Shown: positions 36,231 through 44,821, numbered from the stretch's first letter. The stretch is DNA of 64,000 bases from Candidatus Sulfidibacterium hydrothermale (GCF_020149915.1 NZ_CP083760.1:434001-498000), one strand, 5' to 3'. Translations and numbers: made by a program. The notes: generated by a model not told the origin, from the sequence alone.

Positions 36231-37715
36231 TTATTGTTTTAATGATAATACATGATGAATGTATTGCCCTTTGTCCATTAAGCTGGCTGAAGCTTTGTGC
36301 AAGATGCCGGTAACAGCATCCGGATAAAATCCGATTACCAGAATAATGGCACCGAGAACCAGCATCACCACCATGGCATTAATGGTTGGCCGGTGCGGTT
36401 TAATAGACGCTTCTTTTTTGAAGAAATAAATCCGGTTCACCACGCGCAGGTAATAAACCAGTTCTACCACACTCACAATTAAAACCAATGCCATGATCAG
36501 GATCATGTTGCTGTCCGCTGCGGCCGTCATTACCGAAAGTTTACTCCAGAAACCGGCAAACGGCGGTAATCCTACAATGGCAAAAGCGCCCAGAGCAAAC
36601 AGCAGCGAAGTGATCGGTAAGTATTTCGACATGCCGTTTACCTCTTCTATTTTTTTCTCGGTAGAGTTATATACGAGATAACTTCCGGAGAAGAACAGAA
36701 GCGATTTGATAATGGCATGGTTCAGCATCAAAAACAGTGCAGCAAAAACACCCTCTTTGGTTCCGAAACCGAAGGCCACCAGTACTAATCCCATCTGACC
36801 GATACTGGAATAAGCCAGCATTCTTTTGAGTTTTTCCTGTCGGATGGCTGCTGTTTCGGCAATGATGAGAGTAATCATACCAATAATGATGAGGAAGTTC
36901 AGGGTTCCGGAAAGGTCGAAGATGGTGTAGGTATAACGAATGATTGCATACACAGCCGCTTTTACTACAATACCGGCAAAAGCAGCGCCTACCGGACCAG
37001 GAGCTTCGGCATACGCATCAGGAGCCCAACCGTTAAGCGGGAAAATCTCTGCTTCAATACCAAGCGCGGTAACAAAAAAGATGTATGAGATGATTTTGTA
37101 TGCCGGCTTCATGGTATGAATACGGTTGGCAATGTCAGCCATATTCAGCGTGCCGAGCTGCGAATAAATAATCATGATGGCGAGCAACAGGAAAGTAGAA
37201 GCAATCGAACCCATCATAACATATTTAAAGGAAGCTTCAGCGCTGTTACGTCCTTTATAAAAGGCGGTCAGACCATAGGCCGAAATACTGGTAATCTCAA
37301 TAAATACGAACATGTTGAAGATATCACCTGTCAGTACGATACCTACCGAACCGGTAATCAGCATCATCAGCATCAGGAAGTATTTCAGGGCCGGTTCATA
37401 ATCTACGTTTCGTTTAAACCGGTAACTGTAGGCCCATACCAGGAGTCCGAGGAACTCCATTAAAACGACCAGGAAGCCGGAAAAGGCGCTAAATACCAGA
37501 TTAATTCCAATTGGTGGTACCCATCCGGCGATAACTTCTACGATAGGGCCGTGAACCAAAACATGGTTTAAAAGGTTCACCGACAATATCAATAAATAGG
37601 TGAGTACCAGTCCTGGCACAATTCTGACCAGTTCTTTCCATATCATCCCGAGCAGCGGAATCAGAAATGCCGCTAAAAGGGGAATTGCTACAAATAATAC
37701 CGGAGTTCCTACCAT
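36231..37715 (-). CDS. mrpD: MrpD/NuoN-like antiporter subunit, 494 residues
   Basis: A 494-residue MrpD-like membrane protein with about 14 helices, of normal length. The first pump glutamate is kept (FIEITSISAYGL near 130). The TM7 lysine site, usually VKAAxFPLH, reads GIEAEIFPLNGW, so the expected Lys is Glu221, and the His is Asn. The following Lys in IVVKAAVYAI is present. It overlaps the mrpC-like gene by 7 bases. It is one of two antiporter-like subunits of the complex. Confidence 0.93.
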   Translation of the reverse strand: MVGTPVLFVAIPLLAAFLIPLLGMIWKELVRIVPGLVLTYLLILSVNLLNHVLVHGPIVEVIAGWVPPIGINLVFSAFSGFLVVLMEFLGLLVWAYSYRFKRNVDYEPALKYFLMLMMLITGSVGIVLTGDIFNMFVFIEITSISAYGLTAFYKGRNSAEASFKYVMMGSIASTFLLLAIMIIYSQLGTLNMADIANRIHTMKPAYKIISYIFFVTALGIEAEIFPLNGWAPDAYAEAPGPVGAAFAGIVVKAAVYAIIRYTYTIFDLSGTLNFLIIIGMITLIIAETAAIRQEKLKRMLAYSSIGQMGLVLVAFGFGTKEGVFAALFLMLNHAIIKSLLFFSGSYLVYNSTEKKIEEVNGMSKYLPITSLLFALGAFAIVGLPPFAGFWSKLSVMTAAADSNMILIMALVLIVSVVELVYYLRVVNRIYFFKKEASIKPHRPTINAMVVMLVLGAIILVIGFYPDAVTGILHKASASLMDKGQYIHHVLSLKQ

Positions 37716-38092
37716 TTTAAATTCTTTATTTCGTCAATATTTAAAGTACCATGATGTCTGTATAAGCGAATGACCAGTGCCAATGCCACGGCAGTAACAC
37801 CAAAGCCAATAACAATAGCGGTAAGTACCAGAGCCTGCGGTACGGGGTCTACCATTTTACTTACACTTTTAAAGTTGTCAAGAAATCCTTGCGAAAAGAT
37901 AGGTGCTGTACCGCCTTTGTAATAACCAATGGCCACAATCAACAGGTTAAGGCCCGAATCGATCACAGAAAGGCCAATCACAATCTTTAACAAAGATTTT
38001 TTCACCATTGCGCCGTAGAGTCCAATAAGCATCACCAAAACGGCGGTGCCGTACACGGCATAATCTAAGTATCCAAATAATGTATTATCCAT
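37709..38092 (-). CDS. mrpC: MrpC / NuoK-like subunit
   Basis: A 127-residue three-helix membrane protein of the NuoK/MrpC family (LYGAMVKKSLLKIVIGLSVI and PQALVLTAIVIGFGVTAVAL). The second helix carries few charged residues, as in MrpC. It overlaps both neighbours by 7-8 bases, consistent with tight co-translation within the operon. Confidence 0.94.
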   Translation of the reverse strand: MDNTLFGYLDYAVYGTAVLVMLIGLYGAMVKKSLLKIVIGLSVIDSGLNLLIVAIGYYKGGTAPIFSQGFLDNFKSVSKMVDPVPQALVLTAIVIGFGVTAVALALVIRLYRHHGTLNIDEIKNLKW

Positions 38093-38801
38093 TGTTCTCC
38101 CCTTTTTCGTGTAAAACAGTATAAATTACACCGGTCAGTTCGGCGCCCACTTTAAAGCCTACGGCAATATAAATAATGGGGATTACCCCGCCGCTAAACA
38201 GGTTATTCATCACCCCTGACGGAAGGAAGTTTTGTAAGAAGGTACCTCCGTGCATAAAGCCGAGGAGACCTACGCCGGCAAAAGTGATCCCTGCCAGCGA
38301 CTCTACAATGGAAAGGGCGGTGTGACTCACTGAGTAATTTTCATAAGCCAGCAGCATCAGCAAGAAGCCGGTGGCAATGATTACCCCGCCCTGAAAACCT
38401 CCGCCGGGCGACAGGTGTCCGTGAATGAAAACGTAAGCACCCAGCAGGATGATCGCCGGAAACAACAGTTTTGAACCGGAAGTAACAATACTACTGGAAT
38501 TAAATAATACGGAACGTTCGCCCACGTGGTGTCTTTTCTTATACAATACACTGCCTAACACCGTAACCGCAAGAAAAAGTACGGTAACCTCTCCCAGGGT
38601 ATCAAAGCCCCTGAAGTTGACCACAATACTGGTAACAGCATTGGAAACTTTCAGCGGGTTCTGTGTTTTGGCCAGGTAAATATCTTTAACGGGTGCTGCG
38701 CTTTTTACAAAATGGGGCTGCCCGAAACCAATATCAAAATAGGTATCGGCAATGTAATAGCCGAGAACGGCCAGCAGCAGTATGACTAAAAACTTTTTCA
38801 T
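38085..38801 (-). CDS. MbhE-MnhB fusion (MrpA C-terminal piece plus MrpB)
   Basis: A 238-residue membrane protein that joins two modules. Residues about 1-90 match MbhE, the last part of MrpA (key segment NAVTSIVVNFRGFDTLGEVT at 54-73). Residues about 110-238 match MnhB/MrpB (key segment FIHGHLSPGGGFQGGVIIAT at 125-144). In Mbh and Mbx these are separate or arranged differently. It overlaps the mbhD-like gene by 4 bases and mrpC by 8. Confidence 0.93.
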   Translation of the reverse strand: MKKFLVILLLAVLGYYIADTYFDIGFGQPHFVKSAAPVKDIYLAKTQNPLKVSNAVTSIVVNFRGFDTLGEVTVLFLAVTVLGSVLYKKRHHVGERSVLFNSSSIVTSGSKLLFPAIILLGAYVFIHGHLSPGGGFQGGVIIATGFLLMLLAYENYSVSHTALSIVESLAGITFAGVGLLGFMHGGTFLQNFLPSGVMNNLFSGGVIPIIYIAVGFKVGAELTGVIYTVLHEKGENNG

Positions 38802-39082
38802 TTCACAGCAGATTTAAATTTTTCTTTCTTGTCAGACTCATCTTCCATACGTACCGTATTTCGTATGGTGATTACAAAGATGATGGTGGTCAGCGCCACG
38901 CCAATGGCCGCTTCTGTAAGGGCAACATCAGGTGCCTGTAACAGGTAATACAAAATGGAAAGGATCAGGCTGATAATTCCTGTTGCCATTACCGCATAAA
39001 GCAGGTCCTTTTGTATAATTGAATATACCGAAGCGGCAATCATTAACAAAAGCAAAACGGATATTAAAATGAAATAAATCAT
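38798..39082 (-). CDS. MbhD-like subunit (DUF4040, MrpA C-terminal piece)
   Basis: A 94-residue three-helix membrane protein with the LLQAPDVALTEAAIGVALTT segment (48-67) that is diagnostic for the DUF4040/MbhD module, where the Glu and Asp residues contribute to ion movement at the Mrp interface. It overlaps mrpG by 4 bases and the MbhE-MnhB gene by 4. Confidence 0.93.
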   Translation of the reverse strand: MIYFILISVLLLLMIAASVYSIIQKDLLYAVMATGIISLILSILYYLLQAPDVALTEAAIGVALTTIIFVITIRNTVRMEDESDKKEKFKSAVK

Positions 39083-39444
39083 GCTTTTTCCTCCTTTGTT
39101 TTTTCGTGTGGAACCACTTCCTGATAAGCGTCCATATTTTCTTTGTCTTCGCTTTTAATATAGGGATAATGCCCACGGCGATAGTTAGCACGGGCCAGCG
39201 CATGTGAGCTGATCGGGTTGGAGTAGGCAATGAAAATAATGATAATCAAAGATTTCCAAATCCAGTCGGGTTGTAAAAGACCCACACCCAATACGAGGCT
39301 CATACCCCCCAGTGTAGTTGCTTTGGTTCCGGCCTGCAGGCGGTTGTATGTGTCAGGCATCCGGAAAATTCCCAAACCACCGAGAAACAAAAACGTACTT
39401 CCGATAATTAGTAAAATACCGCCAATAATTTCCAGTACACTCAT
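39079..39444 (-). CDS. mrpG: MrpG / MnhG subunit
   Basis: A 121-residue three-helix protein with the G-family signature (GGLGIFRMPDTYNRLQAGTK at 23-42). The C-terminal 40 residues are a hydrophilic tail rich in Lys and Glu. It overlaps mrpF and mbhD by 4 bases each (ATGA-type junctions). Confidence 0.95.
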   Translation of the reverse strand: MSVLEIIGGILLIIGSTFLFLGGLGIFRMPDTYNRLQAGTKATTLGGMSLVLGVGLLQPDWIWKSLIIIIFIAYSNPISSHALARANYRRGHYPYIKSEDKENMDAYQEVVPHEKTKEEKA

Positions 39445-39698
39445 AAGGCGCCCTCCAAATATCTTGCAATGACAATTACGCCGATAAAGCCAAGAACAGC
39501 ATATACCAACGCTACGTCAACATAAATAAAACGTTGAAACATATATCCCAGTAACACCAGGCCGGCCACCCCAATGGTGGTCAGCGTATCCATGGCTACG
39601 GTACGGTCGGCCGCCGTCGGTCCTTTTACAAACCGGATGGCCGAGAAAATCATTCCCAGTGCCATGAACACAAATGCATAATAAATGATGTAAGTCAT
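39441..39698 (-). CDS. mrpF: MrpF / MnhF subunit
   Basis: An 85-residue three-helix protein with RFVKGPTAADRTVAMDTLTT (22-41), the MrpF signature including the conserved Asp residues. It lies 2 bases after mrpE and overlaps mrpG by 4. Confidence 0.95.
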   Translation of the reverse strand: MTYIIYYAFVFMALGMIFSAIRFVKGPTAADRTVAMDTLTTIGVAGLVLLGYMFQRFIYVDVALVYAVLGFIGVIVIARYLEGAL

Positions 39699-39700
39699 AA

Positions 39701-40213
39701 CTAAAAGATTTTTAAGAGTATTTTCTCAAAAGGTTCGGCTATATCTTTGAAAGCCTGTTCCGGATCAGTGGACTGAACATCAATCCAATGAATATAAAAA
39801 GTATCGCCGATCACATCTACCGACAATGTTCCGGGGGTAAGCGTGATGCTGTTAGCCAAAACCATTTTGGAATAATTGGTTTTTAATTTGGTTTTGAATT
39901 TGACAATACCCGGATTGATGGGCAACGAAGGAGAAATCACTCTTTTGGCCACATCCAGATTGGCAATGATCAGTAATTTCAGAAACACAAAAAAGTACCA
40001 GACCATCCAGAAAATCTTTACCGGATTAAGAATGGACAGGGTACAACAGGTGAAAAGCCGGATACTGGCCAATGAAATCAACATGGATACCACGGCTCCG
40101 ATCAGGACTTCCTGCCAAAACAGGGTGCTGGTGAACATCAGCCATACCAGAAACAGAAAAATCCAGTTGACAATGAACCGTCCCAGTTTTTGATTGAATG
40201 TTAAACTTTGCAT
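39701..40213 (-). CDS. mrpE: MrpE / MnhE subunit
   Basis: A 170-residue membrane protein of the MrpE family: two or three N-terminal helices followed by a soluble domain with ILANSITLTPGTL-like sequence (LANSITLTPGTLSVDVIGD) typical of MrpE. I chose the ATG at 40213; an in-frame TTG at 40261 would overlap the preceding gene. It starts the membrane-arm part of the operon. Confidence 0.93.
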   Translation of the reverse strand: MQSLTFNQKLGRFIVNWIFLFLVWLMFTSTLFWQEVLIGAVVSMLISLASIRLFTCCTLSILNPVKIFWMVWYFFVFLKLLIIANLDVAKRVISPSLPINPGIVKFKTKLKTNYSKMVLANSITLTPGTLSVDVIGDTFYIHWIDVQSTDPEQAFKDIAEPFEKILLKIF

Positions 40214-40232
40214 AAAGCGATTTTTTAAGGTT

Positions 40233-41231
40233 CTATCCCAGGTCGTATTTTTTACTTTCAAAATATTTCATGAACTGTACTCTTTCGTATTCAGCCGGAT
40301 TGGGGCTATTTACCTGGCTCATTTTGCCGCGGAAATCATCCAGTTTGTCAAAACCGTGTTTTTCCATCCAGGCTTTCAGTTCATCAAGCATAGTGGAAAC
40401 GTACCCGATACCGTTGTTGTAAAGGGTGGAAACCACCTGAACGGCATTAGCCCCGGCCAGAATTTCTTTGATCACTGATGCGCCGTCGTGAACGCCGGTA
40501 GAAGCAATCAAATCGCAACCCAGCCGTCCGGAAAGAATAGACATCCAACGCAAGGTAATGGCTACGTCAGACGGTTGACTCAGTACGTTTGACGGAACAA
40601 CTTTGAAGTTGTCGATGTCAAAATCGGGATGGAAGAAACGGTTAAACAAAACAACGCCGTCCACACCACTTTCCGAAACTTTTTTCACAAACGAAGCCAG
40701 GTCAGCAAAATAATAACTTAACTTGGCAGCTACCGGGATGGAAACCTTTTCTTTAATTTTAGCCAAAATGTTCAAGTAGGCTTCTTCCACGTCGGAACAG
40801 CTTTTTGAAAAATCGGAAGGAAGGGTGAAAAGATTTATTTCGATAGCATCTGCACCGGCTTCTTCAATTTTTTTAGCAAAAAAGCTCCATTCCCATGAAC
40901 TGACACAGTTGATACTGGCAATTACCGGAATGCTCAGTTCTTTTTTTGCTTCCTGAATCAGCGAAAGATATTTCTTGATGTTATCGTCTTTGATTTTATA
41001 ATCGTAATAATCGAGAAAGCGAACATCAGGAAATTCCAGGTCTTTTTCTTTTTCAAGAATGCTCTGGTATTCGTTATAAATTTCTTCTTCGAAAATCGAT
41101 TTTAAAACCACCGCACCGGCACCGCTCTCCTCTATTTTTTTCAGGTTGGCTACCGAAGCGGTCAGACTGGAACTACCCACCACCACCGGTGATTTGAGTT
41201 TCATTCCTAAATAACTGACTGATAAGTCCAT
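40233..41231 (-). CDS. Dihydroorotate dehydrogenase-like flavoprotein
   Basis: A 332-residue TIM-barrel protein of the PyrD superfamily (MDLSVSYLGMKLKSPVVVGS start, ASINCVSSWEWSFFAKKIEE region, VVSTLYNNGIGYVSTMLDEL near 280). It probably binds FMN. It is annotated in many Bacteroidota as dihydroorotate dehydrogenase-like and is distinct from the true PyrD. It lies 19 bases upstream of mrpE on the same strand and is very probably the first gene of the Mbx-like operon. Whether it donates electrons to that complex is unknown. A -7 element is found 39 bases before its ATG. Confidence 0.88.
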   Translation of the reverse strand: MDLSVSYLGMKLKSPVVVGSSSLTASVANLKKIEESGAGAVVLKSIFEEEIYNEYQSILEKEKDLEFPDVRFLDYYDYKIKDDNIKKYLSLIQEAKKELSIPVIASINCVSSWEWSFFAKKIEEAGADAIEINLFTLPSDFSKSCSDVEEAYLNILAKIKEKVSIPVAAKLSYYFADLASFVKKVSESGVDGVVLFNRFFHPDFDIDNFKVVPSNVLSQPSDVAITLRWMSILSGRLGCDLIASTGVHDGASVIKEILAGANAVQVVSTLYNNGIGYVSTMLDELKAWMEKHGFDKLDDFRGKMSQVNSPNPAEYERVQFMKYFESKKYDLG

Positions 41232-41561
41232 AACGTACGTTTTTGTGTTATTACTTTTAAAAGATGTCGCAAAAATATGGAAAATGAAATGATATAGCCT
41301 TCTCCTTTATATGTCGCCGGCTAATTTATTATTGGTATAAATAAATAGCGGATTGTTAAGGAGTTAACAACACTTTTCACAGCTAACGCTGCTCAATTGA
41401 TTACATCCTAATTTTCAAATAATTAGATACCTTCATATAAAGGGGGGAAATGCTTGTTTTGTCCCCCGAAAAAGAAGGATTGTTAATATTTTGGAATTAA
41501 TATAAATTATGATTCTGCTTCTTTTTGAAAAAAAGAACGTTACCCCGGCATAGAGGCTCGT
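41232..41561. other. Intergenic region with the operon promoter
   Basis: 330 AT-rich bases without a gene. It contains the minus-strand -7 element at 41270-41277. The rest shows only weak A/T-rich complementary stretches next to the cvpA stop (41517-41538). Confidence 0.5.
41270..41277 (-). promoter_or_regulatory. Bacteroidota -7 element (TATTTTTG) for the Mbx-like operon
   Basis: Reads TATTTTTG on the minus strand, 39 bases before the ATG of the flavoprotein gene. No other -7 element of this quality is apparent inside the operon, so it may drive all genes down to 29374. Confidence 0.55.
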
Positions 41562-42101
41562 TTATACTACTTTTTTCAAAAGCTCTTCTTTGTCCGGAAT
41601 TTTTTCTTTGAAATGGTCCAAATGGAGTTTGGAATAAATCATGGGGGCTAATGATTCTACCGGTTTATAAAAGATTGATTGTTGGGCTGCCTGAGGCTTT
41701 ATGATGGAGTGGCCGGGATCAAAATAATTGATGATCAAAATAATGATGCTTAGAAAAAGGGCTCCTTTTAACATGCCGAAAACAGCACCCCCAAGTTTGT
41801 TTAGGAATCCAAGCATGAGAATATTGATGAATTTTTCCAATATTTTGGCCAGTGCCAGCACAACAACAACGACCCCAATAAAAGTGGCAATGAACGAAAC
41901 GGCTGCCATATATCGGGGCTGTATGTTAAAAAACTGTTTAAGGTAACCGGCAGTGAAATCGGAAAAATAAAAAGCAAAATAGAGGCCGAGAACAAAGGCA
42001 GCCAGCGAGGCAATTTCAATGATTAACCCTTTTTTATATCCGTTGTAACCAAACCACAGCAGCGGAATTAACAAAATGATATCCAGTAAATTTATTGTCA
42101 T
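41562..42101 (-). CDS. cvpA: CvpA family membrane protein
   Basis: A 179-residue protein with four membrane helices of the CvpA/colicin V production family (LLDIILLIPLLWFGYNGYKK near the start and LGGAVFGMLKGALFLSII near residue 95). I chose the ATG at 42101; the frame continues upstream through further codons, but the homology begins here. CvpA proteins affect envelope integrity and peptidoglycan-related functions. It follows the NusG-like gene with a gap of 56 bases. Confidence 0.9.
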   Translation of the reverse strand: MTINLLDIILLIPLLWFGYNGYKKGLIIEIASLAAFVLGLYFAFYFSDFTAGYLKQFFNIQPRYMAAVSFIATFIGVVVVVLALAKILEKFINILMLGFLNKLGGAVFGMLKGALFLSIIILIINYFDPGHSIIKPQAAQQSIFYKPVESLAPMIYSKLHLDHFKEKIPDKEELLKKVV

Positions 42102-42157
42102 AAAAAGATGTTGAGCATTCAAAAATACAATTTTTATTAAGATCACTTTCCGCTTTT

Positions 42158-42664
42158 TCAGTCAATGATCCGCAATTGTTTTCTTGAGATATTCAGAATG
42201 ATCGCGCTTCCCACCACTTCTATTTCCACTTTTACCCGGTTTTTGCCGTTTACTTTAACCAGTTTACCCCGTAAACCGGTAAGTTTACCCGACATTACTT
42301 CTACTTCTTTTCCTTCCTGCCAGTCAGAAGGATTCATATCGGTTTCCGGATCTTTTTGTTGCAGATAAATTTTGATGGCGTCAATTTGCCGTGGGGGAAC
42401 CGCTACGGCTTTTCCCTCAAAACTAACATATTTTACTGCTCCGTTGATTCGCAATACTTCATAATACTCTTTTTGTTCGATGTGTACAAAAATGTAAGAC
42501 CGGAACAGCGGTTCTTCCACCCATTTTTTTCGATCACTCCACTGTTTTAGTTTTTTCTCCAGCGGCAGGTAATAATCGATATTCAGCCCTTTTAATTCTG
42601 TCGCGACTTTTTTTTCATTTCGCGATTTCACATAAAGCGCGTACCATGTTTTTTCTTTAGGCAT
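42158..42664 (-). CDS. NusG/UpxY-type transcription antitermination factor
   Basis: A 168-residue NusG paralogue: NGN domain (WYALYVKSRNEKKVATEL at the start, RSYIFVHIEQKEYYEVLR in the middle) and a C-terminal KOW domain (MSGKLTGLRGKLVKVNGKNR). This is the specialised UpxY/RfaH-like class; the housekeeping NusG would sit next to the ribosomal rplK genes. Such factors usually control capsule or surface polysaccharide operons, but none is visible here. It overlaps the nitroreductase stop by 8 bases. Confidence 0.9.
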   Translation of the reverse strand: MPKEKTWYALYVKSRNEKKVATELKGLNIDYYLPLEKKLKQWSDRKKWVEEPLFRSYIFVHIEQKEYYEVLRINGAVKYVSFEGKAVAVPPRQIDAIKIYLQQKDPETDMNPSDWQEGKEVEVMSGKLTGLRGKLVKVNGKNRVKVEIEVVGSAIILNISRKQLRIID

Positions 42665-43208
42665 AACGGTTGTATTTCACCACGTTTTCAAACTTTTTTC
42701 TGATCTTTTTCCGGTGTTTATAGTTATCCGGCGTGTATCCCAGTGTGATTAAAAGCGGAACCGTTTTTTCTTCCGGAACCTGCAGCAGCTCTTTCACTTT
42801 TTTCTCATCAAACCAACCGAGCATGCACGAGCCCAGTCCTTCGTCGGCTGCCTGCAGGCAGAAATGCTCAGCTGCAATGCCCACATCCATCAATGGATAT
42901 TCTTTCTTTTTTATCCGGCCACCCAATTCGGTGACTACTTTGGGTTTTTCCATCACAATGGTTACAATAATCGGAACTTTTGATGCAAAATTATTAAACG
43001 ATTTCAATGGTCCGGCAGCGGCTTTTCCCACTTTTTTAACCAGCTCAGGGTCGGTAACCACTACAAAAGTCCAGGGTTGTGAATTGCTGGCCGAAGGAGC
43101 CAGCCTTGCTGCTTCCAGGCAACGTTCCAGCTTTTCGGGCTCTACCGGTTTGTCGGTATATTTCCGGTCGCTTTGTCGTTTTTGTACCAGTTCAAGAAAT
43201 GTTTTCAT
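42657..43208 (-). CDS. Nitroreductase family protein (FMN)
   Basis: A 183-residue NAD(P)H-FMN reductase-fold protein (RQSDRKYTDKPVEPEKLERC near the start, RLAPSASNSQPWTFVVV, and DVGIAAEHFCLQAADEGLGS). I chose the ATG at 43208; the frame upstream overlaps the lnt stop. It resembles the small nitroreductases that reduce flavins or nitro compounds; the physiological substrate is unknown. It overlaps the NusG-like gene by 8 bases, suggesting co-transcription. Confidence 0.9.
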   Translation of the reverse strand: MKTFLELVQKRQSDRKYTDKPVEPEKLERCLEAARLAPSASNSQPWTFVVVTDPELVKKVGKAAAGPLKSFNNFASKVPIIVTIVMEKPKVVTELGGRIKKKEYPLMDVGIAAEHFCLQAADEGLGSCMLGWFDEKKVKELLQVPEEKTVPLLITLGYTPDNYKHRKKIRKKFENVVKYNRYA

Positions 43209-43222
43209 AAAAGAGCAGTTTG

Positions 43223-44821
43223 TTAAAAAAGACTGTTTTGGCGTTTCAGCCATCCCTGTACCAGCGATGCCAGCAAAATAAGAGCGCTGATAAAACCGGA
43301 AATCCGGGCAATTTGGTCGCCGTTTTTTACGTAATAAGTTTGTTGGCTGTTCAGGTTAAGTTGCCGGGCAATAACTGCCGGCTTATCGTAAGGCGTTGTT
43401 TGGAAAACATCACCCCGCTGGTTGATAAATCCGGAGGTTCCGGTGTTGGCCGAACGGGCCACATCGCGACGTGTTTCAATGGCCCGCAATACCGAAAACA
43501 AAAAGTGCTGGCGATAACCGGGTGTATTTCCCCACCAACCGTCGTTGGTGATGACAAACAACAGCTGGGCTCCTTCGCGCACATAACCGGCCACATAGTC
43601 GCCAAATACCGATTCATAACAGATGGCTGTTCCGATTTTTGTTCCGGTTTTTGGATTTTCGAAGATGGTAATTTTGTCATCACCTTTTAATGAGCCTACC
43701 GTACCTCCGAGATTAATGGCAAATTTTTCCAAAGGGCGCATGAAAAACCATGAGGGCATTTTTTCCACCCCTGGCGTAAATTTCGATTTATGATGAATTT
43801 GAACGTAAGGAGAATGGTCAATGTAAAACGCTGTGTTATAAGCATAATAATACATACCTTTCCGGTAAAAACGGGCGGCGGGTGTTCTTTTTTCATTCGG
43901 ACTGAGCCAGCGGTAGGTGGTAGCACCAATAACTACCGATAATTTCGGATAGTGGCTGATGAACTGTTGAATGGTCCGGATACTTTGCGAGCGGCGCAAA
44001 TCTCCTTCCCAAATATTTTCCTGAATGGCCGATTCGGGAAAAACAGCATAATCGGTACTGTCGTTTACTTTTTTTGCGGCCAGTGTGAGGTTCCGCTGCA
44101 GTAATTTAGCCGGCGGTACGTTGTATTCCTCGGTGTATGGATTTACATTGGGCTGTACCACCACCACATTTACCGGTTGTTTGGTTTCGTGATAATGGTT
44201 GTACAGATAAAAAGAAAAAAGTAACGGCATCGCCACTGTGAAAATCAGGATTCCGCTGTTGATCAAGGCACGGATGGTTTTTCCTGAAAGTAATTCGTTT
44301 ATAATATGATATACAATGATGTTGACCAGTAAAACCCAAAAGGTACCCCCCAAAACACCGGTATATTCATACCATTGTATCCAGGTGTGACGGGCAGCAA
44401 AAACATTTCCTAAAGTAAGCCACGGCCAGGTTAAATCCCAGTTCATGTGAAAATACTCCCAGCTGATCCAGTAAAAGATCAATATTCCGAAACCCCGCTG
44501 GTTCCGGAATAACCATTTTTTGGAAACATGAAATACCTGAAACACGGTAGCCATAAAAAGCGAATTCAGGAGAATAGCAGCCAAAGCACCGCCTGCCGTT
44601 GCATTCCATATCCACCAGGTTGTTAATGCATTCCATATCAGGAAAGTCAGCCACGAAAGCCAAAACATTCCTTTTTTGCCGGTATCGCCCAGGTATTGTT
44701 GTACAAAAAACAACGGAACAAAAGCCACAAAAATGAGTGGCGTCCAGCCGTTTACCGGCCATGATGCTGCCAGCAGCAATCCGGTAAGTACAGACAACAA
44801 CAACGGGTGAATACGTTTCAT
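43223..44821 (-). CDS. lnt: Apolipoprotein N-acyltransferase
   Basis: A 532-residue enzyme with about six N-terminal membrane helices and a C-terminal nitrilase-like periplasmic domain. The catalytic triad is visible: Glu263 (VFPESAIQ), Lys345 (HHKSKF) and Cys401 (TAICYES). It adds the third acyl chain to the N-terminal Cys of lipoproteins. I chose the ATG at 44821; a TTG two codons further upstream is not needed. It is followed 15 bases later by the nitroreductase gene. Confidence 0.96.
   Translation of the reverse strand: MKRIHPLLLSVLTGLLLAASWPVNGWTPLIFVAFVPLFFVQQYLGDTGKKGMFWLSWLTFLIWNALTTWWIWNATAGGALAAILLNSLFMATVFQVFHVSKKWLFRNQRGFGILIFYWISWEYFHMNWDLTWPWLTLGNVFAARHTWIQWYEYTGVLGGTFWVLLVNIIVYHIINELLSGKTIRALINSGILIFTVAMPLLFSFYLYNHYHETKQPVNVVVVQPNVNPYTEEYNVPPAKLLQRNLTLAAKKVNDSTDYAVFPESAIQENIWEGDLRRSQSIRTIQQFISHYPKLSVVIGATTYRWLSPNEKRTPAARFYRKGMYYYAYNTAFYIDHSPYVQIHHKSKFTPGVEKMPSWFFMRPLEKFAINLGGTVGSLKGDDKITIFENPKTGTKIGTAICYESVFGDYVAGYVREGAQLLFVITNDGWWGNTPGYRQHFLFSVLRAIETRRDVARSANTGTSGFINQRGDVFQTTPYDKPAVIARQLNLNSQQTYYVKNGDQIARISGFISALILLASLVQGWLKRQNSLF

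Noticed and set aside
40214-40261. TTG start for mrpE upstream of the ATG
   Set aside because: It would overlap the flavoprotein gene end, and the family homology begins at the ATG at 40213.
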